16,531 nucleotides of DNA, taken from Dehalococcoidia bacterium. Its GTDB lineage: Bacteria; Chloroflexota; Dehalococcoidia; SZUA-161. The position numbers and the translations under genes are program-made. Location: contig JAUXAX010000045.1 in assembly GCA_030619685.1 (NCBI GenBank), positions 1-16,531 of the forward strand. The letters are read 5' to 3'. The notes below the pieces were generated by a model that saw nothing but the letters and a program-made list of their open reading frames with translations, was not told where the DNA came from and ran no database searches. The stretch's first letter is position 1. Every line of letters starts with the position of its first letter. This document shows positions 1 through 7,221 of this stretch, piece by piece.

Positions 1-1746
1 AGAAGGGGAATCAAACATGAGGTCTACAGCGCTTTGAGTCTTGGGGAAGGCAATCACCTCCCTGATGTTCTCCTCTCCAGCGAGCAGCATTACGAAACGA
101 TCGATTCCTGGGGCGATACCCCCATGTGGGGGAGCACCGCACTCCAGAGCCTCCAGGAGATGCCCAAACCTCTGCTCGGTCTCCTCCTTGCTATAGCCTA
201 GAATCTGGAATGCCTTCTCCTGAATCTCTCGGTTATGGATCCTGATCGAGCCACTGGAGAGCTCGGAGCCGTTGCACACAAAATCATAGTGCCTGGCCCG
301 TACCTTTCCCGGGTCGGTATCGAGCAACGGCACATCCTCATTCCTGGGAGCAGTGAAGGGGTGATGCATTGGCTCCCAGCGCCCCTCTTCATTCCATTCG
401 AACAAAGGGTAATCCTGTATGAAAGCGAAAGCCAGAAGATTGGGGTCAGCGAGGCCAAGACGTAATGCCATCTCCGAGCGCAAGCTGCTCAAGACAGCGT
501 CGACTATCTTTGGCTTATCTGCAACTATGAGCAACAGGTCTCCCCTCTTGGCTCCCAGTCGCTTAGCAATCTCCACTATCTGCTCTGCAGTCAGGAACTT
601 AGCGACAACAGAGCGAACCTTGTCCGGGGTTAGGTCAGTGAGTGCCTCTCCGGGCTCTCCATCGAGCGCCATAGTGATCAGGCCTTTGGCCCCACGACTG
701 CGGACGAAGTCAGTCAACTCAGCCAGCTGGCTGCGGGAGTAAGTGCCACAGTCCGGAGCAGCAAATCCCCTAACCTTCCCCCCCTCACCAAGGACCGAGC
801 GAAAGACAGAGAATTCACAGCCAGCAACAATATCCGAGAGATCGGCAAGCTCCAGCCCGAACCTCAAATCAGGCTTATCGCTGCCGTACTTCTCCATCAC
901 CTCCGCATAGGAGAGGCGGGGAAAGGGCTTGATTACCCTCATCTGAGGCGTTATCGTCTCCACCAGCGAGGTGAAAAGCTCCTCCGTCAGGTCGAGGATA
1001 TCGTCCTCATCCACAAAGCTCATCTCGAGGTCGAGCTGGGTGAACTCAGGCTGGCGGTCAGCCCTCGGGTCCTCATCACGGAAACAGCGGGCTATCTGAA
1101 AGTACTTATCGTAGCCGGCTACCATAAGCAGCTGTTTCAGTTGCTGTGGCGACTGTGGCAAAGCATAGAACTTGCCGCTATGGATTCGGCTGGGCACCAG
1201 GTAGTCCCGCGCCCCCTCAGGCGTGCTCTTGATCAAGACCGGGGTCTCGATCTCGATGAACCCCTTGGCGTCGAGGAAGTCACGCATGAACTTGATCACG
1301 CGGTGACGCAGGATCATGTTGCGTTGCATCCGCTCACGCCTGAGATCGAGGTAGCGGTACTTGAGGCGGAGTGACTCCTCTACTTCAACCTCCTCATTTA
1401 TATAAAAAGGCGGCGTCTTGGCCGCGTTGAGGATCTCCACATCCTCAGCGATAAGCTCGATGTCGCCCGTGCCCAGCTTAGGGTTCTCAGTCCCTGGGGG
1501 ACGGGGGGAGACCCTGCCCTTGACTTTGACCACATATTCGTGTCGCAGCTCGATTGCAATCGCATGAGCCGCAGCTGATAGCTCGGGATTGAACACTGTC
1601 TGGACAATTCCCTCTCGGTCGCGCAGGTCAATGAATACCAGACCTCCGTGGTCGCGGCGCCGATTGACCCATCCGGCGACGGTCACCTCCTGGCCAGCAT
1701 GCTGCTTACGAAGCTCCCCACAGTAATGCGTTCTCAATGCACTCAT
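1..1746 (-). CDS. aspS: Aspartyl-tRNA synthetase, 3' end cut by window edge
   Basis: Charges tRNA-Asp, and probably also tRNA-Asn, with aspartate in the cytoplasm. 582 codons are present; bacterial AspRS is about 590 aa, so only roughly 10-15 C-terminal residues are missing. I translated the minus strand by hand. An N-terminal OB-fold anticodon domain ([16 protein letters not shown]) is followed by a class II core with motif 1 ([10 protein letters not shown]), motif 2 ([20 protein letters not shown]), the bacterial GAD insertion (about residues 310-410) and motif 3 ([13 protein letters not shown]). The ATG is preceded by no Shine-Dalgarno sequence; instead a TATAAT box ends 7 bases upstream, so a leaderless message is likely. 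His33 and the Gly in RPPG match residues I recall as marking non-discriminating AspRS (His31/Gly81 of the Pseudomonas aeruginosa enzyme), which would feed a GatCAB amidotransferase; that part is inference. Confidence 0.96.
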   Translation of the reverse strand, partial: MSALRTHYCGELRKQHAGQEVTVAGWVNRRRDHGGLVFIDLRDREGIVQTVFNPELSAAAHAIAIELRHEYVVKVKGRVSPRPPGTENPKLGTGDIELIAEDVEILNAAKTPPFYINEEVEVEESLRLKYRYLDLRRERMQRNMILRHRVIKFMRDFLDAKGFIEIETPVLIKSTPEGARDYLVPSRIHSGKFYALPQSPQQLKQLLMVAGYDKYFQIARCFRDEDPRADRQPEFTQLDLEMSFVDEDDILDLTEELFTSLVETITPQMRVIKPFPRLSYAEVMEKYGSDKPDLRFGLELADLSDIVAGCEFSVFRSVLGEGGKVRGFAAPDCGTYSRSQLAELTDFVRSRGAKGLITMALDGEPGEALTDLTPDKVRSVVAKFLTAEQIVEIAKRLGAKRGDLLLIVADKPKIVDAVLSSLRSEMALRLGLADPNLLAFAFIQDYPLFEWNEEGRWEPMHHPFTAPRNEDVPLLDTDPGKVRARHYDFVCNGSELSSGSIRIHNREIQEKAFQILGYSKEETEQRFGHLLEALECGAPPHGGIAPGIDRFVMLLAGEENIREVIAFPKTQSAVDLMFDSPS

Positions 1747-1753
1747 GGCACAG

Positions 1754-1783
1754 ATTATAGCTGATTCCCCGCCGCTTTGTAAA
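1754..1783 (-). promoter_or_regulatory. Sigma70-type promoter of aspS
   Basis: On the minus strand TTTACA (1783-1778) is separated by 18 bases from a perfect TATAAT (1759-1754). Only 7 bases lie between the -10 box and the aspS ATG at 1746, so transcription would start at or next to the start codon. No ribosome binding site is visible between them. Confidence 0.7.
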
Positions 1784-1805
1784 CGTGAGCCTCTTCGACT
1801 CTCGC

Positions 1806-1943
1806 CTACCCCATCGGTGGAATAATGCCCAGCTGTTGCAGCATGCCCAGCGTATCAGCGATATTCCTTGCTCCTTGTGGCTGATAACATCCACAGCGAG
1901 CGAACGGCTCTGTATTGAGAATCTGAGCGAGTAAAGCAGTCAG
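1806..1943 (-). pseudogene. Amber-separated C-terminal extension of the zinc-finger gene
   Basis: Directly after the TAG that ends the zinc-finger gene (1946-1944) the same frame stays open for 45 codons and closes at another TAG (1808-1806). The translation looks like real protein: it starts LTALLAQILNTEPFARCGCY and ends [18 protein letters not shown], with amphipathic leucines and no low-complexity bias. This suggests an ancestral protein of about 160 residues whose last quarter was cut off by one point mutation, or a product made by stop-codon readthrough. A chance open frame of this length is possible, so this is a suggestion only. The region also lies just upstream of the aspS promoter. 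Confidence 0.4.
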
Positions 1944-2291
1944 CTATACTATTTCCTCTTCGACCGTCTGTTGCAGCTTTTTAAGCTCGCTCTGCACAGC
2001 CTGAACCCTTGCCTCGCTGTCCTGCAGTCTAAGCCGGTAGCTTTGTATGATCTCATCCTTTAGCTGTAACTGATGGTGCACGTCCATTATCCAGTTCACC
2101 ACGATCTGCCATGCTTCCTGCGGACTGAGGTCGCTCAGGTTTCCCAGCGCTTGCGACAGGCGCTCCTTCCTCTGTTCCTCGTCCGCATGCAAAGCCACAG
2201 CTTTCTCTTTCCTCGCCCTGTGCGTCCTCATGTGGCCGCCGAGAGCATGCCAGTCGCTGAACTCTTTCCCGCACTCTCTACACTTGAACAT
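1944..2291 (-). CDS. C2H2 zinc-finger protein with C-terminal coiled coil
   Basis: A 115-residue protein, probably DNA-binding and cytoplasmic. Residues 4-24 form a textbook C-X2-C-X12-H-X3-H finger (Cys4, Cys7, His20, His24) with the core WHALGGHMRTH. This resembles the QALGGH finger of plant EPF/ZPT2/SUPERMAN proteins more than the bacterial Ros/MucR finger, whose cysteine-histidine spacing differs. A basic stretch RARKEK follows. Residues 52-70 are an amphipathic helix, and residues 75-113 have heptad-like leucines and charged residues typical of a coiled coil, so it probably dimerises. The ATG at 2291 is chosen because GGAGAGG lies 6-7 bases upstream; a TTG at 2306 (five residues longer) has no such site. 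The gene faces an array of AACACAGT words that it may bind. The frame continues past the stop. No closer family was recognised; a role as regulator is inference. Confidence 0.8.
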   Translation of the reverse strand: MFKCRECGKEFSDWHALGGHMRTHRARKEKAVALHADEEQRKERLSQALGNLSDLSPQEAWQIVVNWIMDVHHQLQLKDEIIQSYRLRLQDSEARVQAVQSELKKLQQTVEEEIV

Positions 2292-2323
2292 CTGCGCCCT
2301 CTCCAAGTGTTCTCACCACGCAA

Positions 2324-2352
2324 AGTTTAACACAGTTCAGCTCCTGACACAA
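2324..2352 (-). promoter_or_regulatory. Likely promoter of the zinc-finger gene
   Basis: On the minus strand TTGTGT (2352-2347) is followed after 17 bases by TAAACT (2329-2324). Both boxes are imperfect. One AACACAGT word (2329-2336) sits at the spacer edge of the -10 box and another (2357-2364) immediately upstream of the -35 box, an arrangement that fits autorepression. Confidence 0.45.
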
Positions 2353-2515
2353 ACTGACTGTGTTCGAAATCCTTACACTTTGTTAGGTTTCCCACTGTGT
2401 TAAGAGACACAGTGTGTATATGTGCTGCCGCCTATATCGAATTAGCTTCAATCAAAGTTAGAGCTTCCTCCAAATAACACAGTATATGCGCACTATGTTA
2501 TCTCATAAACACAGT
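2329..2515. promoter_or_regulatory. Array of AACACAGT words, putative operators
   Basis: The word AACACAGT occurs at 2329-2336, 2476-2483 and 2508-2515 on the plus strand and at 2357-2364 and 2394-2401 on the minus strand. One-mismatch copies are at 2406-2413 (plus), 2377-2384 and 2492-2499 (minus). Two copies form a perfect inverted repeat with 8-base arms (2393-2400 and 2407-2414) around a 6-base spacer, and 2475-2483 with 2492-2500 form a second, imperfect pair. By chance an 8-mer would be expected well under 0.01 times in such a stretch. The cluster lies wholly upstream of the zinc-finger gene and overlaps its promoter. An operator array is the simplest reading; a decaying short-repeat element is the alternative. 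Confidence 0.6.
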
Positions 2516-2592
2516 GCTGCACCCGGTTTCCCTCCGCCCCCCTACCAAAATCGCCTGACACCCTCAAAGCAACAGTGTCAACGCCCTAGAAC

Positions 2593-2685
2593 AAAAAACG
2601 CCCAGATTTCGCTCTCAGGGCCTCGCCATGATGTCTTTCCCATGTTAGGGAAAAAAACGCCCAGATTTCGCTCTCAGGGCTTCGC
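2593..2685. repeat. Two-copy direct repeat, 59-base period
   Basis: Copy 1 (2593-2626) and copy 2 (2652-2685) are 34 bases long and differ at one position. Each begins with a run of A, then CGCCCAGATTTCGCTCTCAG and a terminal GGGC. GCCCAGA and TCAGGGC can pair with one mismatch, so read on the minus strand each copy resembles a small hairpin followed by a T run, like a weak intrinsic terminator. No minus-strand gene lies upstream to be terminated. A T7 run (2689-2695) follows copy 2 on the plus strand. Confidence 0.8.
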
Positions 2686-2761
2686 TGCTTTTTTTCGCCC
2701 CCGTTGAGCGTAAATCCCCCGAAATGAGCCATCGCCAGCCCTGATTCAGCCATTCAGGCAT

Positions 2762-2813
2762 CTAGATAGCCAGATTCTTGAATGTCTTGCTGGTTGAATG
2801 TTTGGCTGTCTAG
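2762..2813. repeat. Inverted repeat (11-base arms)
   Basis: CTAGATAGCCA (2762-2772) pairs with TGGCTGTCTAG (2803-2813) with one G-T position, enclosing about 30 bases that contain two TTGAATGT words. It may form a hairpin or mark a decayed repeat; no T run follows it. Confidence 0.55.
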
Positions 2814-2942
2814 GCGGGCGCCGCCATTTAAGGATATGGGGGAGGCGCTCCCCTACCGCGGCGCATATAGCCTTTCTGTTGACTTCCACCTCCACCTGAT
2901 GATACCCTTAGTCCACCACCAAGGTGATAAGCAGAGGGCGAG

Positions 2943-3899
2943 ATGTTCAAAACCAGGCTGACCGAGCTACTCAGCGTTGAGTATCCCATAATAGGCGGCG
3001 CAATGGCGTATCTGAGCACTGCAGAACTGGCAGCTGCGGTTTCCAATGCCGGAGGCTTCGGACTTATCGCTGGGGTTACCTGCACCCGGGATGAGTTAAA
3101 GGAGCAGATCAGAGCCTGCCGCAGCCTCACCGACAAGCCCTTCGGGGTCAACATCGCCCTGATTACGCGGGATCCAAATAGGATCGCTGAAGACATGGAC
3201 GTCGTCGTGGAAGAGGGGGTCAAGTTCGTGGAGACTGCTGCCCAGAATCCAGAACCTTATGTAAAGCAGCTCAAGGAGGCCGGCATTACTGTACTTCACA
3301 AGTGCGCTACGGTGAGGCACGCCAAATCGGCGGAAGGCGCAGGTGTCGACGCTGTTACCCTGGTGGGCTACGAGGCAGCGGGACACACTGGATTGGACGA
3401 CCTACCTCTATCAATCATGATCCCACTGGCAGTGGACTCGCTCAAGATACCGGTGATCGCAGCCGGCGGGGTTAGCGATGGGCGGGCTTTCGCCTCCGCG
3501 CTGGCCCTGGGCGCCTCGGGGGTGCAGATAGGCACTCGGCTTATGGCCTCCCACGAGTGCCCAGCCAGTGAGACATTCAAGCAGTGGCTTGTTCAGACTC
3601 AGGCAACCGACACCGTTTACGTAGAGCGTTCCCTTAGCAGAGCCTACAGGGTGCGCAGGAATGAAGCTGCGGAGAAGGTGTTGGAGCTGGAAAAGAAAGG
3701 CATTACCATGGCTGAGCTTCTGCCATATATCGGTGGCGACAGATTGAGGAAGGTGCTTTTCGAGGACGATGTCGAAGCAGGAGTCGTTCCCTGTGGACCA
3801 GTGGCGGGCCTCATCGACAAGGTAATGAGTGTCAAGGAGATTATCGACCGCATCATAAACCAGGCTCAGGACATCGTGGGGAGACTCTACTCCGGCTAA
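2943..3899 (+). CDS. Nitronate monooxygenase / FabK-like FMN oxidoreductase
   Basis: A 318-residue FMN-dependent TIM-barrel enzyme of the 2-nitropropane dioxygenase / enoyl-ACP reductase II family, a normal length for the group. Visible marks are IIGGAMAYLSTAELAAAVSN at the N terminus, the GYEAAGHTG motif carrying the active-site His148, and AAGGVSDGRAFASALALG followed by GVQIGTRL, which forms the FMN phosphate site. There is no signal peptide, so it is cytoplasmic. The family oxidises nitronates or reduces enoyl-ACP; sequence alone does not decide which. The start ATG has GAGGG a few bases upstream. It stands alone ahead of an acyl-CoA dehydrogenase operon that has its own promoter, so a role in acyl metabolism is plausible but inferred. 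The AGHTG motif fits either activity. Confidence 0.88.
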   Translation: MFKTRLTELLSVEYPIIGGAMAYLSTAELAAAVSNAGGFGLIAGVTCTRDELKEQIRACRSLTDKPFGVNIALITRDPNRIAEDMDVVVEEGVKFVETAAQNPEPYVKQLKEAGITVLHKCATVRHAKSAEGAGVDAVTLVGYEAAGHTGLDDLPLSIMIPLAVDSLKIPVIAAGGVSDGRAFASALALGASGVQIGTRLMASHECPASETFKQWLVQTQATDTVYVERSLSRAYRVRRNEAAEKVLELEKKGITMAELLPYIGGDRLRKVLFEDDVEAGVVPCGPVAGLIDKVMSVKEIIDRIINQAQDIVGRLYSG

Positions 3900-3929
3900 A
3901 ATGGTATACCAGAATACTGGTATACCATT
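3900..3929. terminator. Perfect palindromic hairpin after the FMN oxidoreductase gene
   Basis: AATGGTATACCAG (3900-3912) and its exact complement CTGGTATACCATT (3917-3929) enclose a 4-base AATA loop. Each arm contains the self-complementary 8-mer GGTATACC, and a further TATACC follows at 3930-3935. It begins on the last base of the stop codon. It could end transcription, but there is no T run, and the repeated GGTATACC would equally suit an operator for a dimeric regulator of the next operon. Confidence 0.6.
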
Positions 3930-4002
3930 ATACCGGCACAAGCCAGCAGAACTTCATGACCATGATGTTCTGGAAGTAACCCCCCACTCCAAGTGAGCAG
4001 GG

Positions 4003-4030
4003 TTGATAAGTTTCAAGAATTGGCTACAAT
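4003..4030 (+). promoter_or_regulatory. Sigma70-type promoter of the acyl-CoA dehydrogenase/Etf operon
   Basis: TTGATA (4003-4008), a 16-base spacer and TACAAT (4025-4030) give a good consensus promoter 32 bases before the start codon of the first gene. Confidence 0.65.
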
Positions 4031-4061
4031 TACTTCATCTCTACAATGAAGGAGAGTTGCT

Positions 4062-5219
4062 TTGGAGTATTTCTTGACTGAACAGCAGCAGCTAATCAAA
4101 GGCCTGGCTCGGAGGATCGCCGAGGAAAGGATACTTCCGGTACGGGCGGAACTGGACGAAAAGGAGGAGTTTCCCTGGGCAATAGTCAAGGATATGGCCG
4201 ATGCGGATTTGTTCAGAATCTTTATACCTGAGCAATATGAAGGTTTAGGGGAAGGGTGTTTCGCCCTATGCATAGCCGTTGAGGAGCTAAGCAGGGCCTG
4301 CTGCGGAGTAGCTCTCACCTACGCTGCAGATGCACTGGGAGCTATGCCCCTTCTCCTTTACGGCGGGGAGGAACAGAAGCGGAAATATCTACCCGATATA
4401 GCCAGCGGCGCTAAGCTGACCGCCTTTGGCCTGACGGAGTCCGGAGCCGGCAGCGACGCCGGTGCCATCAAGACGACTGCGACCCGGGATGGCGATGACT
4501 ACATCATAAATGGCACCAAGCAGTTCATCACCAACGGCGGTGAGGCTGAGATCTACACCATTATCGCTCTGACCGACCCTTCAAAGGGCAGTCGTGGCGC
4601 CAGCGCCTTCATAGTGGAGAAAGGAACACCAGGATTCACCTTCGGCAAGAAAGAGAAGAAGATGGGCATTCGCTCCTCCGCCACCAGAGAACTTGTTTTC
4701 CATAATTGCCGAGTGCCTAAGGAGAACCTGGTGGGCAGAGAGGGCGTGGGGTTCATCGTAACCATGAAGGCCCTGGACTTATCCCGCCCCGGTGTTAGTG
4801 CCTTGGCGCTCGGGCTCGCCCAGGGAGCCCTCGAAGCGGCAGTGGCCTATGCCCGGCAGCGCCAGCAGTTCGGTCACCCGGTCTCCACCTTTCAAGCCGT
4901 TCAGCATATGCTGGCCAATATGGCTATGGAACTCGAAGCTGCCAGGGCTCTGGTCTATGCCGCGGCCAAGACCATTGACAGCGGTGCCAGGAACTTCACC
5001 GAGGAAGGAGCGATGGCCAAGGTCTTCGCCACGGATATGGCAATGAAGGTAACCACCGATGCAGTGCAGATCTTCGGCGGGCCAGGCTACATGCGCGACT
5101 ACCCGGTGGAGAAGATGATGCGTGATGCCAAGATCAATCAGATATATGAAGGAACCAATCAGGTGCTGAGAAACGTTATCGCCCTGGAGTTGTTAAGAAG
5201 GAAGGCACTGAGAGAATGA
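4062..5219 (+). CDS. Acyl-CoA dehydrogenase
   Basis: A 385-residue cytoplasmic FAD enzyme that introduces a double bond between C2 and C3 of an acyl-CoA, or in bifurcating complexes reduces an enoyl-CoA. Length is typical. The family signatures are present: FGLTESGAGSDAGAIKTTAT (FAD/substrate loop), FITNGGEAEIYTI, and near the C terminus QIYEGTNQVLR, in which Glu363 is at the position of the catalytic base of short- and medium-chain dehydrogenases. The start is TTG, because AAGGAGAG lies just upstream and the nearby ATG at 4046 is out of frame. The stop overlaps the etfB start (ATGA), so the two are translationally coupled. Order and partners match CarC of caffeyl-CoA reductase; the substrate cannot be read from the sequence. 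Confidence 0.95.
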   Translation: MEYFLTEQQQLIKGLARRIAEERILPVRAELDEKEEFPWAIVKDMADADLFRIFIPEQYEGLGEGCFALCIAVEELSRACCGVALTYAADALGAMPLLLYGGEEQKRKYLPDIASGAKLTAFGLTESGAGSDAGAIKTTATRDGDDYIINGTKQFITNGGEAEIYTIIALTDPSKGSRGASAFIVEKGTPGFTFGKKEKKMGIRSSATRELVFHNCRVPKENLVGREGVGFIVTMKALDLSRPGVSALALGLAQGALEAAVAYARQRQQFGHPVSTFQAVQHMLANMAMELEAARALVYAAAKTIDSGARNFTEEGAMAKVFATDMAMKVTTDAVQIFGGPGYMRDYPVEKMMRDAKINQIYEGTNQVLRNVIALELLRRKALRE

Positions 5220-5995
5220 ACATCGTGGTTTGCATAAAGCAGGTGCCGGGCACCACCGACATCAAGATAGACCCCGAGACTAACACACTGGTCCGGGAGG
5301 GCGTGCAAAGCATTATCAATCCCTTCGATACCTATGCACTGGAGGAAGGCGTTCGCCTAAAGGAAAGGTGTGGGGGCAAGGTTACCGTTATCAGCATGGG
5401 GCCACCTCAGGCAGAGGAAGCGCTGAGGGAGACGATCTCCCTCGGCACAGATGAGGCCATACTGATCAGCGACCGCGCCTTAGCCGGCTCCGATACCTGG
5501 GCTACCTCCTACGTTCTCTCCCGGGCACTCGCCAAGATAGCAGATTACGATGTCATAATATGCGGCCGGCAGACGCTGGACGGGGACACTGGCCAGGTAG
5601 GCCCCGAGCTCTCCGAGATGCTGGAAATACCCTTTGTGGCTTATGTGAGCAAGGTCGAGGAGATAAGAGAGGGGTACATGAGGGTGCAGCGAATGGTCGA
5701 GGAGGGCTACGAGGTCATCGAGATGACCCTGCCCGCGGTGATCACCGTGGTCAAGGAGATAAATGTGCCCCGCCTGCCATCCCTGCGCGGCATGGCCAAG
5801 GCTAAGACCGCTGAAATAACCGTCTGGACTGCCGAGGATATACGTGTCGATGGAGACAAGGCTGGCCTCTCTGGCTCGCCTACCCGTGTGGTAAAGATAT
5901 TCTTCCCCCAGAGGACGCACAAGAGCGAGATGCTCCAGGGCAGCCCGGAGGAGCAGATAGACCAGCTTGTGGAGAGGCTAGAGCGGATAATTTAG
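5216..5995 (+). CDS. etfB: Electron transfer flavoprotein beta subunit
   Basis: A 259-residue Etf beta subunit that forms a cytoplasmic heterodimer with the next gene product and passes electrons to or from the acyl-CoA dehydrogenase. It shows the N-terminal MNIVVCIKQVPGTTDIKID, the INPFD loop near residue 36, CGRQTLDGDTGQVGPE (residues 116-131), which contacts nucleotide or flavin, and the VITVVKEINVPRLPSLRG signature. Length is normal for anaerobe-type Etfs. It overlaps the dehydrogenase by 4 bases and lies 12 bases before etfA. In electron-bifurcating Etfs the beta subunit holds a second FAD instead of AMP; the DGDTGQVGP motif is compatible with this but does not prove it. Confidence 0.95.
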   Translation: MNIVVCIKQVPGTTDIKIDPETNTLVREGVQSIINPFDTYALEEGVRLKERCGGKVTVISMGPPQAEEALRETISLGTDEAILISDRALAGSDTWATSYVLSRALAKIADYDVIICGRQTLDGDTGQVGPELSEMLEIPFVAYVSKVEEIREGYMRVQRMVEEGYEVIEMTLPAVITVVKEINVPRLPSLRGMAKAKTAEITVWTAEDIRVDGDKAGLSGSPTRVVKIFFPQRTHKSEMLQGSPEEQIDQLVERLERII

Positions 5996-6007
5996 CTGAG
6001 GAAAAGC

Positions 6008-7195
6008 ATGGGGATTCAGATCGACCCTGAAAGATGCACCGGCTGCGGCTTGTGCGAGCCTGTCTGCCCCTTCGGTGTGATAGAGGTAGTTGACGATGTG
6101 GCACAGGTTAGTGAAGGCTGCAACCTCTGCGGCGCCTGCGTGGAGGCCTGCACCGAGGATGCCATAATCATCGAGGCAGCCGAGCAAGAGGTCAGCGAGG
6201 GCTTTCAGGGAGTCTGGGTGTTCGCTGAGCAGCGGGATGGCAAGCTGAAAAGCGTATCTTATGAGCTCCTGACCGAGGGCCGAAAGCTGGCGGATAAGCT
6301 GGGGACCGAGCTATGCGCAGTATGTCTTGGCCACAACGTCGAAGGAGCCGAAGGACTTGTAGCCTATGGCGCTGACAAGGTCTATCTAGCAGATGACCCC
6401 GCGCTGGCAGACCACCAGGAGGATTGCTACACCGGGGTGCTCGTCGATTTGATCCGCAAGCACAAGCCGGAGATACTGCTCGCCGGAGCCACCGCGATGG
6501 GCCGTTCGTTCATCCCCAGAGTAGCCTCCGTAGTCTATACAGGGCTCACCGCCGACTGCACCGGCCTCGACATCGACCCCGAGAGCAAGCTCCTGCTGCA
6601 GACACGCCCCACTTTCGGCGGCAACGTCATGGCCACCATCACGTGCCAGGCAAAAAGGCCTCAAATGGCTACCGTCCGCCCCCATGTGTTCAAGAGGGCA
6701 GCGCGCGACGAACAGCGACGTGGAGAGATAATAAAGGTTAATTTCGACAAGGAATCCGTCACTTCCAGAACCAAACTGCTTAGTTTCGTTGAGGACTTAT
6801 CGGAAAGAGTAAATCTCGATGAAGCTGAGATCATTGTCTCCGGCGGCCGCGGGCTGGGCAAACCGGAGAATTTCCAGATAGTAGCGGAACTGGCTGACGC
6901 CCTGGGGGCAGCGTTGGGGTCATCACGTCCTCCCATAGATGACGGCTGGATCCCTTACTCACATCAGGTTGGCCAGACAGGGAAGACCGTCTGCCCCAAG
7001 CTCTACATCGCCTGTGGAATATCCGGGGCAGTCCAACACCTCGCCGGCATGCAGACATCCGAGGTCATCGTCGCCATCAACGAAGACCAAAGTGCGCCCA
7101 TCTTCGAAGTAGCCACGTACGGAATCGTAGGCGACCTGTTCGAGGTAGTGCCGATGCTGACCGACAGGCTGAAGAAGGCGCGCAGCCTCGCATAG
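6008..7195 (+). CDS. etfA: Electron transfer flavoprotein alpha subunit with N-terminal 2x[4Fe-4S] ferredoxin
   Basis: A 395-residue fusion. Residues 1-60 are a bacterial two-cluster ferredoxin: Cys10, 13, 16, 20 (CTGCGLCEPVC) and Cys38, 41, 44, 48 (CNLCGACVEAC). The rest is an ordinary Etf alpha, with an N-terminal domain and then the FAD domain marked by GGRGLGKPENFQ, HQVGQTGKTVCPKLYIACGI and INEDQSAPIFEVATYGIVGD. It works with EtfB to move electrons between the acyl-CoA dehydrogenase and low-potential carriers; the extra clusters offer a path for ferredoxin-level electrons. The same fusion is known in CarE of Acetobacterium caffeyl-CoA reductase and in other anaerobes. GAGGAAAAGC precedes the ATG. 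The gene ends the operon, 26 bases from the convergent rmlB stop, with no clear terminator between. Confidence 0.95.
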   Translation: MGIQIDPERCTGCGLCEPVCPFGVIEVVDDVAQVSEGCNLCGACVEACTEDAIIIEAAEQEVSEGFQGVWVFAEQRDGKLKSVSYELLTEGRKLADKLGTELCAVCLGHNVEGAEGLVAYGADKVYLADDPALADHQEDCYTGVLVDLIRKHKPEILLAGATAMGRSFIPRVASVVYTGLTADCTGLDIDPESKLLLQTRPTFGGNVMATITCQAKRPQMATVRPHVFKRAARDEQRRGEIIKVNFDKESVTSRTKLLSFVEDLSERVNLDEAEIIVSGGRGLGKPENFQIVAELADALGAALGSSRPPIDDGWIPYSHQVGQTGKTVCPKLYIACGISGAVQHLAGMQTSEVIVAINEDQSAPIFEVATYGIVGDLFEVVPMLTDRLKKARSLA

Positions 7196-7221
7196 CGTAA
7201 GCAGCCTGCAGCGCCCATGGG

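Larger units (their letters stand above)
2516..2942. other. Gene-free spacer with repeats and hairpins
   Basis: No convincing gene lies between the operator array and the nitronate monooxygenase-like gene. The stretch holds a two-copy direct repeat (2593-2685), a hairpin (2762-2813), and a short GC-rich palindrome around 2838-2853 (GGGGAG and CTCCCC about a GCG loop). A weak promoter candidate TTGACT (2879-2884), 16 bases, GATACC (2901-2906) may serve the gene at 2943. Confidence 0.6.

Noticed and set aside
1706..1894. Minus-strand 62-codon frame across the aspS start
   Set aside because: It overlaps the aspS N terminus in another frame and covers the aspS promoter; its composition is not protein-like.
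1944..1946. Pyrrolysine insertion at the amber codon
   Set aside because: No pyl genes or associated methylamine methyltransferases are visible, and a simple nonsense mutation explains the frame equally well.
2593..2685. CRISPR-like array
   Set aside because: Only two copies, one spacer-sized gap, no cas genes and no regular continuation.
2486..2707. 73-codon plus-strand open frame through the spacer
   Set aside because: It runs across the operator words and direct repeats, is proline- and arginine-rich without domains, and lacks a ribosome site.
3411..3941. Long open frame on the minus strand opposite the FMN oxidoreductase gene
   Set aside because: It mirrors a strongly conserved gene, has no recognisable motifs and no ribosome site; other antisense frames in the etf and aspS genes are the same kind of shadow.
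7196..7221. Bidirectional terminator between etfA and rmlB
   Set aside because: The 26 bases hold no convincing stem-loop or T run.
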